Positions 1 to 8,650 of a stretch of DNA of 64,000 nt are shown here, in pieces. A program made the position numbers and the translations under genes. Below the pieces are notes generated by a model. That model was not told where the DNA came from and ran no database searches. It worked only from the letters and a program-made list of their open reading frames with translations. Numbering within the stretch: the stretch's first letter is position 1; each line of letters begins with the position of its first letter. Source of the stretch: Egicoccus sp. AB-alg6-2 (GTDB lineage: Bacteria > Actinomycetota > Nitriliruptoria > Nitriliruptorales > Nitriliruptoraceae); NCBI RefSeq assembly GCF_041821025.1, contig NZ_JBGUAY010000003.1, forward strand, positions 372,001 through 436,000, written 5' to 3'.

Positions 1-180
1 CCGCCGAAGTCGAGCAGCTCGTTGGCCAGGGTCCCCGGCAGGCCGGAGACGCGGGCGATGCCGTCACCGGTCTCGAGCACGCGTCCGACCTGCTCGGTGG
101 CGAGGCCCGGCTCGTAGCCCTCGAGCATCTGCTGGATCGCGGAGGTGATGTCCTCCGAGCGGATCGTGAGGTCAGCCATC
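1..180 (-). CDS. atpA: ATP synthase F1 subunit alpha, N-terminal fragment
   Basis: Only the first 60 codons lie in the window; the gene runs off the left edge. The N-terminus begins MADLTIRSEDITSAI and continues through a segment ending GIARVSGLPGTLANELLDF, which is the beta-barrel (crown) start of F1 alpha. Alpha forms the non-catalytic nucleotide-binding positions of the alpha3beta3 head. It is the last visible gene of an operon that reads right to left as atpB-atpE-atpF-atpH-atpA, the usual bacterial order. There are 79 bases between the atpH stop and this ATG. The Walker A region is outside the window, so integrity cannot be judged. Confidence 0.93.
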
Positions 181-259
181 TCGTATGTCCTCTGGGTCGC
201 CCCCACGGGGCGGTGTGTCGGATCCCGATACCCCGTCCCGGGGCCTCGGTGCGTGGCGG

Positions 260-793
260 TCAGCGGCCGACGCGGGTGCGCAGGTCCTGCAGGCGACGGG
301 CGACGGAACCGTCGATCACGGTGTCGCCGATCTTGGCGCGCACCCCGCCGACGACGGTCGGGTCGACGTGCACCTGGACGTCGAGGCGCTTGCCGGTCGT
401 CCGCTCGAGCGCCTCGATGAGCGCCCGCTGGCGTGGCTCGTCGAGCGGCGCCGCGACGTAGACCTCGGCGACCTCGCGGTTGCGGAGCTCCGCGGCCTTC
501 TCGGACACGGCGTCGGCGATCGCGGTCAGCTCGTTCGCGCGGTCGGCGGCGATGATCATCGCCAGCGCGCTGCGCGTGACGGGGTGCGCCGCCTGCAGCA
601 CGTCGGACTCGACGAACTTCAGTCGCTGCCCGACGGGCAGGTGGATGTCGGTGAGTCGTTGCCGCAGGTCGTCGCTGGCATCCACCGCGCTGGCGATGGT
701 GCGCAGCTCGTTGCCGACGGCGTCGAGCGCGCCCTCGCCCTCGGCGAGTGCGACGACGGCCTGCGCGTAGGCGCCCGTCCGTTCGGTCGTCAT
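260..793 (-). CDS. atpH: ATP synthase F1 subunit delta
   Basis: Protein of 177 aa starting MTTERTGAYAQAVVALAEGE; delta/OSCP joins the F1 head to the peripheral stalk b subunits. The helical N-terminal domain and a C-terminal section with DPTVVGGVRAKIGDTVIDGS are characteristic of delta: the GG..ri.d.v.DgSv.rRL pattern is intact at the C-terminus. The frame is open 12 codons further upstream (to 829). I chose the ATG at 793 because a GAGGA lies about 8 bases before it and the protein then starts at the conserved helix. It lies between atpF and atpA in the standard order. Length is close to the family norm of about 180 aa, unlike the long b-delta fusions of mycobacteria. Confidence 0.93.
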   Translation of the reverse strand: MTTERTGAYAQAVVALAEGEGALDAVGNELRTIASAVDASDDLRQRLTDIHLPVGQRLKFVESDVLQAAHPVTRSALAMIIAADRANELTAIADAVSEKAAELRNREVAEVYVAAPLDEPRQRALIEALERTTGKRLDVQVHVDPTVVGGVRAKIGDTVIDGSVARRLQDLRTRVGR

Positions 794-868
794 GTGCCGG
801 TCCTCGTTGGTCCGGTCCGCGTCACCCACCCGTCGAGATGTGTCTTCGACGGGTACGGCGACGGCGGG

Positions 869-1408
869 TCAGTTCTGGCTGGCCAGTCGCTGGATGTAGT
901 CGTCCACCAGCGACTGGTGGGTCGTGGCGTCGAGCTCGCGTTCGACGATGCGCGAGGCGAGTTCGACGGACATGGCACCGACCTGGGTGCGCAGTTCCTG
1001 CAGGGCGCGGTCCCGCTCGGCGTTGATGTCGGCCTGGGCCCGCTCGACGATCGCCGCCGCCTCGGCCTCGGCCTTGGCGACGATGTCACGTCGAAGCGTC
1101 TCGGCCGTCACCTTGGCTTCCTCGATGATGGCGTTGGCCTCACCGCGGGCGTCGGCGATCTGCGCGTCGAAGCTGCGACGGGCCTCCTCGGCCTCGACCA
1201 GCTTCGCGTCGGCCTCCTCCATCTTCCCCTGGATCGCGGCGGAGCGGTCGTCGAGGACCTGGTTCGCCTTGGGGAACACGAACTTGTACATGAAGGCCAG
1301 CAGCAACAGGAACGCGACCGACCCCCAGATCAGCTCCGCCGCATCGGGCAGGAGCTGGAAGCCCTCCGCCTCACCTTCGGCGGCAACCGCGAGGATGGTG
1401 GTCAGCAT
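869..1408 (-). CDS. atpF: ATP synthase Fo subunit b
   Basis: Protein of 179 aa, the dimeric peripheral stalk of the ATP synthase. After a short N-terminal segment there is a single membrane helix at about residues 27-45 (ELIWGSVAFLLLLAFMYKFV), followed by a long charged Ala/Glu-rich helix that should form the right-handed coiled coil down to delta. Two starts are possible, GTG at 1414 and ATG at 1408; the ATG has AGGAG five bases upstream and is preferred. That ribosome site overlaps the TAG stop of atpE, so translation of the two genes is probably coupled. The separate b and delta genes here differ from the fused form in mycobacteria. Confidence 0.93.
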   Translation of the reverse strand: MLTTILAVAAEGEAEGFQLLPDAAELIWGSVAFLLLLAFMYKFVFPKANQVLDDRSAAIQGKMEEADAKLVEAEEARRSFDAQIADARGEANAIIEEAKVTAETLRRDIVAKAEAEAAAIVERAQADINAERDRALQELRTQVGAMSVELASRIVERELDATTHQSLVDDYIQRLASQN

Positions 1409-1416
1409 GGTCACTC

Positions 1417-1668
<252 letters not shown>

Positions 1669-1689
1669 TCACGTCTTGGGACGTGATGG

Positions 1690-2496
1690 TCAGTGCGCCG
1701 GCTCCACGGAAGAGCTGATGTAGACGGCGGTCAACATGGTGAAGATGTAGGCCTGCAGCACGATGATGACGAGCTCGAAGCCGAACACCAGGGGCGAGGC
1801 GACCAGGCCGACGATGCCGATGGGCAGGCCGGGTCGCGGGTACAGGAACACGTGGACCGTCACCAGCGTGATGACCACGAGGATGTGGCCGGCGACCATG
1901 TTGGCGAAGAGTCGTACCGCCAGGGTGAACGGTCGCAGGACGAGGTTGGAGAGCAGCTCCAGCGGGGTGAGGATGAGGTAGAGCGCCTTCGGTACCCCCG
2001 GCGGGAACGCCATCTCCTTGAAGTAGTGCCCCGCGCCCTGCTCCTTGATGCCGGCGCCCACGTAGGTCAGCCAGGCCACGATCGCGAAGAACGCCGGCCA
2101 GGCCATCCGCGAGGTCGGCGGCAGCATGAAGATCGGCGTGATCTTGGCGAGGTTGAGGAACAGGATCGCGAGGAAGAAGGTCGTCAGCAGCGGGACGTAG
2201 GCCGCACCCTTGGGGCCGATGATCTCGAGCGCGATGTTGCGTACGAACTCGATGATGCTCTCGCCCACCGACTGCATCTTGCTGGGCACGATCTTCGGGT
2301 TCTTGAACGCCGCCCACATCAGCAGGCCCGCCACCAGCGTCATGATCCAGGCGATCAGGATGGTGCGGTTGATCGACAGGTCGAGCCCGCCGATGCTGAA
2401 CTCGATCAGCGTGGGCATGTCGAACAGCGCGTTGATGTTGTCGAAGGCGCCGTCGAACTCCCCGCCGTATTCGGCGGCGGCAAGAATCGGTGTCAC
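1690..2496 (-). CDS. atpB: ATP synthase Fo subunit a
   Basis: Protein of 268 aa with five to six membrane helices; it forms the two proton half-channels against the c ring. The essential arginine is Arg195 in RPFTLAVRLFANMVAGH, and the following conserved Asn and Gly/His positions are present. The GTG start immediately follows the TAA stop of the upstream atpI-like gene and has GGAG eight bases before it. The first about 35 residues (an acidic periplasmic tail) are variable in the family. It is the first structural ATP synthase gene of the operon read right to left. Confidence 0.94.
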   Translation of the reverse strand: MTPILAAAEYGGEFDGAFDNINALFDMPTLIEFSIGGLDLSINRTILIAWIMTLVAGLLMWAAFKNPKIVPSKMQSVGESIIEFVRNIALEIIGPKGAAYVPLLTTFFLAILFLNLAKITPIFMLPPTSRMAWPAFFAIVAWLTYVGAGIKEQGAGHYFKEMAFPPGVPKALYLILTPLELLSNLVLRPFTLAVRLFANMVAGHILVVITLVTVHVFLYPRPGLPIGIVGLVASPLVFGFELVIIVLQAYIFTMLTAVYISSSVEPAH

Positions 2497-2949
2497 TTAT
2501 CGACTCCGTGTCGTGTCCAACGCCGCCGTGTGGCTGGCGTCTGCGTCGATCCAGAACAAGCGCGGCATGCGCGACAGTGCCCGCAGCTCGTACGCGAGGG
2601 TGAGCGCGACCGCCACCGCGGTGGCAAGCGCGAGGCTGGTCCGGTGCACCCAGGCCACCTGCGCGAGCACGCTCAGTGCGGCAGCGTAGAGGATCAGGCG
2701 TCCGACCATGGCACCGGCGAGCACACCGAGCGCGCTGCCCGCGCCCCGACGGGCCAGCCAGGCCAGGACGGCGGTGGAGACCCCGAAGAGCACGGCGACG
2801 AATCCGACGCCGATCAGGGCACTCAGTCCGGCGACCGGTCCCGCGAGCAGCGAGGCGGCCGTGACCACGACGACGGCGACGAGGCCCAGCACGCGCAGGG
2901 TGCCGCGCAGCAGGTCGTCGGCGGCGTCGGCCACCGGGGCACCGCTCAC
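2497..2949 (-). CDS. AtpI-like small membrane protein of the ATP synthase operon
   Basis: Protein of 150 aa starting with GTG inside the stop of the preceding gene (GTGA overlap at 2946-2949). Four hydrophobic segments are visible: two in the first half (about residues 20-60), two in the second (about 72-115), then a basic/aromatic tail. Position directly upstream of atpB is that of AtpI/Uncl, a protein involved in c-ring assembly or Mg/Ca handling. Sequence conservation in that family is low, so the assignment rests mainly on context, size and topology. The longer open frame to 3144 encodes an Arg/Pro-rich shadow of the overlapping gene and was not used. Confidence 0.62.
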   Translation of the reverse strand: MSGAPVADAADDLLRGTLRVLGLVAVVVVTAASLLAGPVAGLSALIGVGFVAVLFGVSTAVLAWLARRGAGSALGVLAGAMVGRLILYAAALSVLAQVAWVHRTSLALATAVAVALTLAYELRALSRMPRLFWIDADASHTAALDTTRSR

Positions 2950-3230
2950 TCGGCACCTCCGGTCGGCATCGCCGGACCCCGGCCCGCCGCGAGGGCGCGG
3001 GTGCGCTCCTCCTCGGCGTTCATGCGCTCGCCACGCAGGTAGACCAGGTACAGGCCCGCGAAGTTGCCGATGAGGCCACCGATCACGAGGAACCAGGGCG
3101 GGGTCCCCAGCCACCGGTCGACCAGCCACCCGAGGCCGGCCCACAACAGGATCGCCGAGATGAGTTCGACGCTCATGACGTTGGCATGGTCGAGCCCACG
3201 CAACGAGCGCCGGAAGGAGTCGCTGAGCAC
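2946..3230 (-). CDS. AtpZ/AtpI-family membrane protein
   Basis: Small protein (94 aa from the GTG at 3230; 76 aa if the ATG at 3176 is used) with two membrane helices. The core LLWAGLGWLVDRWLGTPPW followed by FLVIGGLIGNFAGLYLVY is the signature of the AtpZ family (gene 1 of many atp operons), thought to help assembly or divalent cation supply. It is coupled by a 4-base overlap to the AtpI-like gene, so this operon carries two small accessory membrane genes before atpB. The open frame continues upstream to 3401 but those residues look non-conserved and Arg-rich. The start is uncertain. Confidence 0.7.
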   Translation of the reverse strand: MLSDSFRRSLRGLDHANVMSVELISAILLWAGLGWLVDRWLGTPPWFLVIGGLIGNFAGLYLVYLRGERMNAEEERTRALAAGRGPAMPTGGAE

Positions 3231-3464
3231 CCCCTGCGTGGCGACCGTGGGATCACGACGGACCGCCGCGCGCGCATCGGGACGCGCGTCGGCAGCATCG
3301 GAATCGGGGAGGGCCAAGAGACAGGTCCGGGTGTCGTCGAGCGACAGCGCAGGGCGGCGAACAGCAAAGAAGCGCGCTCGACCCCGCGTAGCGGGCCGCA
3401 CGCTACCAATTCGGTCCCTGGACCGCCAACGCCGGGCTGGCGCGCAGGCGGCTTCCGCACCCGT
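3231..3464. other. gap before the atp operon
   Basis: About 230 bases separate the wecA-like stop from the AtpZ start. This is the longest gap in the left core block and the natural place for the atp promoter (reading leftwards). I see no clear -35/-10 pair and no strong hairpin. An open frame covers part of it but its translation is low-complexity and is not supported. Confidence 0.4.
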
Positions 3465-4616
3465 TCACGCGCTCGTGGTGCGCCGCTCCTCGAGTTCGGT
3501 CACCGGCTCCTGCGCCCGGCCGGTCCGGGTGCCGAGGGCGGTCAGGGCGAGGCCGACGCCGGCGGCGACCAGCAGCCAGGGCAGCAGCCGGACCAGCGGC
3601 ACGAAGGTGGGGCCGACGGAGCCGAAGGCGAGCAGCGCCGACCAGTAGTACAGCACCAGCACGGCGCGGCGGTGGGAGTGCCCGAACGCCAGCAGCAGGT
3701 GGTGCAGGTGCCCCCGGTCGCCGACGGCCAGCGGCCGGCGTTGCAGTGCGCGACGCACGATCGCGAACGCGGAGTCCAGGAACGGGATGGCGAGCACGAG
3801 CACCGGGACCAGCAGCGGGATCGAGCCGTAGAAGTCGGTGTTGGACGGCGAGGTCGACCGGGCCGTGTACGACACGCCGGCGGTGCCCAGCAGCAGGCCG
3901 AGCAGCATCGCCCCCGTGTCCCCCATGAAGATGCGGGCGGGATGCCAGTTGTGCACCAGGAAGCCGGCCCCGATGCCGGCGACGGCCGCGGCGACCAGCA
4001 TCGCGGAGGCGGGGACGCCCTCGCGCAGTCCGGAGCCCTCGGTGGCGGCGGCGAACAGGAAGAAGGCGACGGCCGCGATGACGCAGACCCCCGCCGCCAG
4101 GCCGTCGAGTCCGTCGATCAGGTTGACGGCGTTGATCATGGCGACCAGGGCGAGGATGGTCAGCGGCAGCCCGAGGTCCGACGACAGGGCGACGATGTCG
4201 ACCCCGGGGACCCAGACGTAGACCACCTGCACCCCGAAGAGCACCACGCCCAGGGCGGCCACGATCTGGCCGGCCAGCTTGACCGTGGGAGGGAGCCCGA
4301 CGAGGTCGTCGGCGATGCCGACCAGCACGATGACCGCGCATCCGACCAGGACCGCGAGCGGCTCGGAGGTCGAGGCGAACAGTTCGTTGAACGGGTCACC
4401 GAGCAGGGCGGCGACGGCCAGTGCCGCGAGCAGGCCGGCGAACATGGCCAACCCGCCGAGCGTCGGCACCGCCTGACGGTGGACGCGGCGCGCGTCGTTG
4501 GGCGTGTCGATCGCCCCCAGCCGGCGGGCGAGGCGCGCGACGAAGGGGGTCACACCGGCCGTCACCACCGCCGCCGTCAGGGCGACGACGAGATGCGGGA
4601 TGAAGGCCTGGTACAC
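3465..4616 (-). CDS. Undecaprenyl-phosphate N-acetylglucosaminyl 1-phosphate transferase (WecA/TagO family)
   Basis: Integral membrane protein of 383 aa with about ten to eleven helices, which moves a sugar-1-phosphate from a UDP-sugar to undecaprenyl phosphate. This is the first membrane step of a cell-wall glycopolymer or linkage unit. Family motifs in order: VGIADDLVGLP (catalytic Asp-Asp), MINAVNLIDGLDGLAAG (substrate/Mg site), HNWHPARIFMGDTGAM, and the late loop DRGHLHHLLL, whose His-rich form marks the GlcNAc-1-P (WecA/TagO) branch rather than MraY. In many actinobacteria a homologue sits just upstream of the atp operon, and the order here is the same. The sugar specificity is inferred. 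Confidence 0.88.
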   Translation of the reverse strand: MYQAFIPHLVVALTAAVVTAGVTPFVARLARRLGAIDTPNDARRVHRQAVPTLGGLAMFAGLLAALAVAALLGDPFNELFASTSEPLAVLVGCAVIVLVGIADDLVGLPPTVKLAGQIVAALGVVLFGVQVVYVWVPGVDIVALSSDLGLPLTILALVAMINAVNLIDGLDGLAAGVCVIAAVAFFLFAAATEGSGLREGVPASAMLVAAAVAGIGAGFLVHNWHPARIFMGDTGAMLLGLLLGTAGVSYTARSTSPSNTDFYGSIPLLVPVLVLAIPFLDSAFAIVRRALQRRPLAVGDRGHLHHLLLAFGHSHRRAVLVLYYWSALLAFGSVGPTFVPLVRLLPWLLVAAGVGLALTALGTRTGRAQEPVTELEERRTTSA

Positions 4617-4617
4617 G

Positions 4618-5919
4618 TCAGCGCTGCCGCGCCGGCGGCACGGGACCCGCCTGCGGGTAGGCGGGGAACGCGGTGACCAGTTCGGTCACCTCGGCCAGCA
4701 CCCGGCCACGGTCGGCGTCCGAGCCGGTGAGCGCCCGGTCGACGAGATCGGCGATCCTGACCATCTCGTCCGGACCCATGCCCTGCGTGGCGACGCAGGA
4801 GGCGCCGGCGCGGATGCCGGAGGCGACCGCAGGCGGGTTGGTGTCGAACGGGATGGCGTTCTTGTTGAGCACGATCCCGGCCGCGTCGCAACGCGCCTCG
4901 GCCTCGGCACCCGTCAGCCCACGGGGCGTGACGTCGGCGAGGAACAGATGCGTGTCGGTGCCGCCCGAGGTGATCCGGTACCCGCGTTCGACCAGCGCCT
5001 GCGCCAGCGTGCGGGCGTCGTCGAGGATCCGCTGACCGTACTCCTTGAAGCCGGGCTCCATCGCCTCCTTGAGCGCGACGGCCTTGGCGGCGATCACGTG
5101 CTCGAGCGGCCCACCCTGGGTTCCCGGGAAGACGGCCTTGTCGATGGGCTTCGCCCACTGCTCGTTGGTGAGGATGATCGCCCCACGAGGCCCGCGGAGC
5201 GTCTTGTGGGTCGTGAAGGTGACGATGTCGCAGTACGGGACCGGGCTCGGGTGGACGCCGGCAGCGACCAGGCCGATGAAGTGCGCCGCGTCACACATCA
5301 GGACCGCGCCGACCTCGTCGGCGATGGCGCGGAAGCCCTCGAAGTCGAGTTGGCGCGGGTAGGCCGACCAGCCGGCGATGATCAGCTTGGGACGGTGCTC
5401 GAGCGCCAGGCGACGGACCTCGTCCATGTCGATGGTGTGGTCGTCCTCGCGTACGCCGTAGGAGACGACGTCGAACCACTTGCCGGAGAAGTTGATCGCC
5501 ATGCCGTGGGTGAGATGCCCGCCGTGGGGCAGCGACATGGCCAGGACCTTCTCGCCCGGGGCGACCGTGGCGAAGTAGGCCGCGATGTTGGCGCTGGCAC
5601 CCGAGTGCGGCTGGACGTTGGCGTGATCGGCGCCGAACAGCTGCTTCGCGCGGTCGATCGCGAGCTGTTCGAGCGGGTCGACCGCCTCCTCGCAGCCCCC
5701 GTAGTACCGGCGGCCGGGATAACCCTCGGCGTACTTGTTGGTGAGCACCGACGCCTGCGCCGCCATCACGGCGGGCGACGCGAAGTTCTCGCTGGCGATC
5801 AGCTGCAGCTTGCTGCGCTGGCGGTCGAGTTCGGTGAGCAGTCCGTCGGCGACCTCGGGGTCGAGGTCGCGCAACTGGTCGAAGTCCGGACCCCAGAAGG
5901 TGCTCAAGACAGGCTCCAC
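4618..5919 (-). CDS. glyA: Serine hydroxymethyltransferase
   Basis: PLP enzyme that converts serine and tetrahydrofolate to glycine and methylene-THF in the cytoplasm. Recognisable blocks: [39 protein letters not shown], and the Schiff-base lysine Lys239 in [13 protein letters not shown]. Length 433 aa is slightly longer than the usual about 420. The annotated GTG at 5919 lacks a good ribosome site; a TTG at 5907 (MSTFWGPDF...) has GGAG six bases upstream and may be the true start. The stop lies one base before the start of the wecA-like gene, so the two are probably cotranscribed. Confidence 0.95.
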   Translation of the reverse strand: MEPVLSTFWGPDFDQLRDLDPEVADGLLTELDRQRSKLQLIASENFASPAVMAAQASVLTNKYAEGYPGRRYYGGCEEAVDPLEQLAIDRAKQLFGADHANVQPHSGASANIAAYFATVAPGEKVLAMSLPHGGHLTHGMAINFSGKWFDVVSYGVREDDHTIDMDEVRRLALEHRPKLIIAGWSAYPRQLDFEGFRAIADEVGAVLMCDAAHFIGLVAAGVHPSPVPYCDIVTFTTHKTLRGPRGAIILTNEQWAKPIDKAVFPGTQGGPLEHVIAAKAVALKEAMEPGFKEYGQRILDDARTLAQALVERGYRITSGGTDTHLFLADVTPRGLTGAEAEARCDAAGIVLNKNAIPFDTNPPAVASGIRAGASCVATQGMGPDEMVRIADLVDRALTGSDADRGRVLAEVTELVTAFPAYPQAGPVPPARQR

Positions 5920-6010
5920 GTCGAGGAGAGGTGCGCGACGGCACCGTGGACGGCCGAGCCAATCTACCCCTGCCCGTCCCGGTGGTCACCCCCGGACGAG
6001 GCGGCCCTCG

Positions 6011-6688
6011 TCACGCGTCCCGGTCGTCGGGCATCGTCGCGGCGAAGGGATCGAGTTCGCCGCGCGCCACCTTCAGGACCTCGGCGCTGTCGAGCGGTCC
6101 GTCGCGCAACACGTGCGGTTGCCGGCGGGTGAGGTCGACGACGGTGGATGCGGACCGGCCAGGACGCGCACCGTCGTCGAGGTAGAGCTCGACCGCCTCG
6201 CCGAGCTGGTCGCGGGCCGCTTCGGCGGTGGTGGGCGCCGGCCCACCGCGGCGGCTGGCCGCCGTCGACGCGACCGGACCCACCGCCCGGACGACGGCCA
6301 GGGCCAGGTCGTCGAGCGGCATGCGGACGGCCACGGTGCCCTCGGTGCGACCCAGTTCCCACCGCAGGTTCGGTTCGGCGTGCAGCACGATGGTGAGCGG
6401 CCCGGGCCAGTACGCGGCGACGAGGCGTTCGGCGGCCTCCGGCACGATCGTGGTGAGGCCGGCCAGCTGCTTGGGCGAGCGGACCAGGACCGACAGCGGA
6501 ACGCGCCGGGGCTGCTCGCGTGCGGCGAAGAGCCGGCCGGTGCCCTGGGCGTTGAACGCGTCCGCGGCGACTCCGTAGAACGTGTCGGTCGGCAGCACGA
6601 CGAGCTCGCCGCGGCGCAGCACCTCCGTGGCGCGCAGCACCGCCTCCTCGCGGGCGTCACCGGTGACGTCGAGCAGTTCGCCAGGCAC
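6011..6688 (-). CDS. tsaC: L-threonylcarbamoyladenylate synthase (Sua5/YrdC family)
   Basis: Makes threonylcarbamoyl-AMP, the precursor of t6A at position 37 of ANN-decoding tRNAs. The YrdC fold is shown by GELVVLPTDTFYGVAADAFN near the N-terminus, the basic RVPLSVLVRS block, YWPGPLTIVLHA and VAVRMPLDD. Length 225 aa matches the short TsaC form without the Sua5 C-terminal domain. The frame extends to 6769 inside prmC, but the GTG at 6688 has AGGAG ten bases upstream and starts at the expected place. The neighbouring prmC-prfA pair is the usual actinobacterial context. Confidence 0.9.
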   Translation of the reverse strand: MPGELLDVTGDAREEAVLRATEVLRRGELVVLPTDTFYGVAADAFNAQGTGRLFAAREQPRRVPLSVLVRSPKQLAGLTTIVPEAAERLVAAYWPGPLTIVLHAEPNLRWELGRTEGTVAVRMPLDDLALAVVRAVGPVASTAASRRGGPAPTTAEAARDQLGEAVELYLDDGARPGRSASTVVDLTRRQPHVLRDGPLDSAEVLKVARGELDPFAATMPDDRDA

Positions 6689-6719
6689 GTGGGCCGCACT
6701 CCTGTTTCGTCGGACGACG

Positions 6720-7577
6720 CTACCGCGCGCGGCGGGCCACGACGGCGCGGTCGGCGCCGGTGAGGTCACGCACGACGTCGACGGCCGTCAGGCCCACCGC
6801 GGTCGCGGCGGCGCGGGCGTCCCCGGCCCGGCGGTCGTCGATCTCGAGCACGACCAGGCCTCCCGGCCGCAACCACGCCGTGGCGTCGGCCAGCAGGCGC
6901 TCGACGACCTCGTGGCCGTCGGTGCCCCCGACCAGCGCCCGGTCGGGGTCGTGGTCGGCGACCTCGGGCTGCCAGCTGCCGCGGTCCGACGCCGGGAGGT
7001 AGGGCGGGTTGGCGACCAGGACGTCGATCCGGCCCCGCAGCTCGGGCGCGAGCGGCGCCAGCAGGTCCCCGTCCAGGATCTCGACCTGGTCGGCCACCAG
7101 CGGCGCGCCGGCCTCGCCGGCAAGGACCCGCCCGAGGTTGTCGCGCGCCGTCGCCACGGCCCGTGGGTCGACGTCGGTGGCCACGATCCGGGCACCGGAC
7201 ACCTCGACCGCCACGGACAAGGCGATGGCGCCGGTCCCGGTGCAGGGTTCGGCCACGATCGCCGCGCCGTGGCGGCGCGCCTCGTCGATGGCGACGCCGG
7301 CGACGATCTCCGTCTCGGGTCGCGGGATGAAGACCCCCGGCGCGCAACGCAGCTCGAGTTCGCGGAACCAGGTCCGCCCGAGCACCAGCTGCAGCGGTTC
7401 CCGGTCGGCACGGCGGGACACGAGACCGTCGAGGAGTGCCGCACCGCAGCCGTCGCAGCTGCCGGCGACGGCGACGACGTGTTCGACCAGCAGCCGTGCG
7501 TCGACGCGGGGGCTGGGCACGCCGGCGGCCGCGAGCCGCTCGGTCACCTGCCGAATGCGCTCGTGGTCGCGGCTCAC
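6720..7577 (-). CDS. prmC: Peptide chain release factor N5-glutamine methyltransferase
   Basis: SAM-dependent enzyme that methylates the Gln of the GGQ motif in release factors 1 and 2. The catalytic/substrate motif is intact (VLVANPPYLPAS), and the SAM-binding region reads EPCTGTGAIALSVAVE. The N-terminal helical release-factor binding domain contains SPRVDARLLVEHV. Length 285 aa is normal. The GTG start overlaps the prfA stop by four bases (GTGA at 7574-7577), so modifier and target are translationally coupled. Confidence 0.95.
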   Translation of the reverse strand: MSRDHERIRQVTERLAAAGVPSPRVDARLLVEHVVAVAGSCDGCGAALLDGLVSRRADREPLQLVLGRTWFRELELRCAPGVFIPRPETEIVAGVAIDEARRHGAAIVAEPCTGTGAIALSVAVEVSGARIVATDVDPRAVATARDNLGRVLAGEAGAPLVADQVEILDGDLLAPLAPELRGRIDVLVANPPYLPASDRGSWQPEVADHDPDRALVGGTDGHEVVERLLADATAWLRPGGLVVLEIDDRRAGDARAAATAVGLTAVDVVRDLTGADRAVVARRAR

Positions 7578-8647
7578 CCCTCGTCCTGGATCGACGCCAG
7601 CCGTGACTCACGCTCCGCCTGCCGCAGGGCGCCGACCACCTCGTCGAGGTCGCCGCCGAGGAGATCGGCGAGGTTGTGCACCGTCAGTCCGATCCGGTGG
7701 TCCGTGACGCGGCTCTGAGGGAAGTTGTAGGTCCGGATCTTCTCGGAGCGGTCGCCGGTGCCGATCTGGCCGGACCGGGCGTCGGCGCGTTGCTGCGCCT
7801 GCCGGTCCTGCTCGGCCTGCAACAGGCGCGACCGGAGGATGCGCATCGCCTTGTCCCGGTTCTGGTGCTGCGACTTCTCGTCCTGGCACGAGACGACCAG
7901 GCCGGTCGGGAGATGGGTGATCCGTACGGCGGAGTCGGTGGTGTTGACGCTCTGGCCGCCCGGGCCGGACGAGCGGTAGACGTCGATGCGCAGGTCGTTG
8001 GTGTTGACCTCGACGTCCACTTCCTCGGCGGCGGGCAGCACCGCGACCGAGGCGGTGGAGGTGTGGATGCGCCCCTGCGATTCGGTGGCCGGGACGCGCT
8101 GCACGCGGTGCACCCCCGACTCGTGCTTGAGGTGGGCGTAGGCGCCGCGGCCGACGATCTCCAGGATCGCCTCCTTCACGCCGCCGATACCGGAGGCCGA
8201 CTCGGACAACAACTGTGTCCGCCATCCCTGCCGCTGCGCGTACCGGAGGTACATCTCGCGCAGCTCCGCGGCGAACAACCCCGCTTCGTCGCCGCCCGCG
8301 GCGGCGCGGACCTCGACGATGACGTCCTTGTCGTCGTTTGGGTCGGTGGGGACCAGCAGCAGCTTCAGCTGCTCTTCGAGCGCGGCACGCCTGGCGGCGA
8401 GCTCGTCGAGTTCCGCCTTGGCGAGGTCGGCCTCGTCACCGGCGGACTCGGCCAGCATCTCGGTCGCGGCCTCGACGTCCTCACCGGTCTGACGCCAGTC
8501 GCGGTACGCGGCGACCACCTCGGCGATCTCGGCGTGCTGCTTCGCGATGGTCGTGTAGCGCTGGCCGTCGGAGACCACCTCGGGGTCGGACAACTGCGCT
8601 TCGAGGTCGCGGAACCGGGCCTCGAGCTGCTCGAGCTTGTCGAACAC
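7574..8647 (-). CDS. prfA: Peptide chain release factor 1
   Basis: Protein of 357 aa that reads UAA/UAG and triggers peptide release. The GGQ loop is present in RSSGPGGQSVNTTDSAVR, and the stop-codon-reading tripeptide is PAT (VQRVPATESQGRIHTS), which identifies RF1 rather than RF2 (SPF). The N-terminal coiled region starts MFDKLEQLEARFRDLEAQL. It starts with GTG and lies four bases after the DUF1385 gene. In related genomes prfA follows rho-rpmE closely; here rpmE is 35 kb away because a sugar-use island lies between. Confidence 0.96.
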   Translation of the reverse strand: MFDKLEQLEARFRDLEAQLSDPEVVSDGQRYTTIAKQHAEIAEVVAAYRDWRQTGEDVEAATEMLAESAGDEADLAKAELDELAARRAALEEQLKLLLVPTDPNDDKDVIVEVRAAAGGDEAGLFAAELREMYLRYAQRQGWRTQLLSESASGIGGVKEAILEIVGRGAYAHLKHESGVHRVQRVPATESQGRIHTSTASVAVLPAAEEVDVEVNTNDLRIDVYRSSGPGGQSVNTTDSAVRITHLPTGLVVSCQDEKSQHQNRDKAMRILRSRLLQAEQDRQAQQRADARSGQIGTGDRSEKIRTYNFPQSRVTDHRIGLTVHNLADLLGGDLDEVVGALRQAERESRLASIQDEG

Positions 8648-8650
8648 CGC

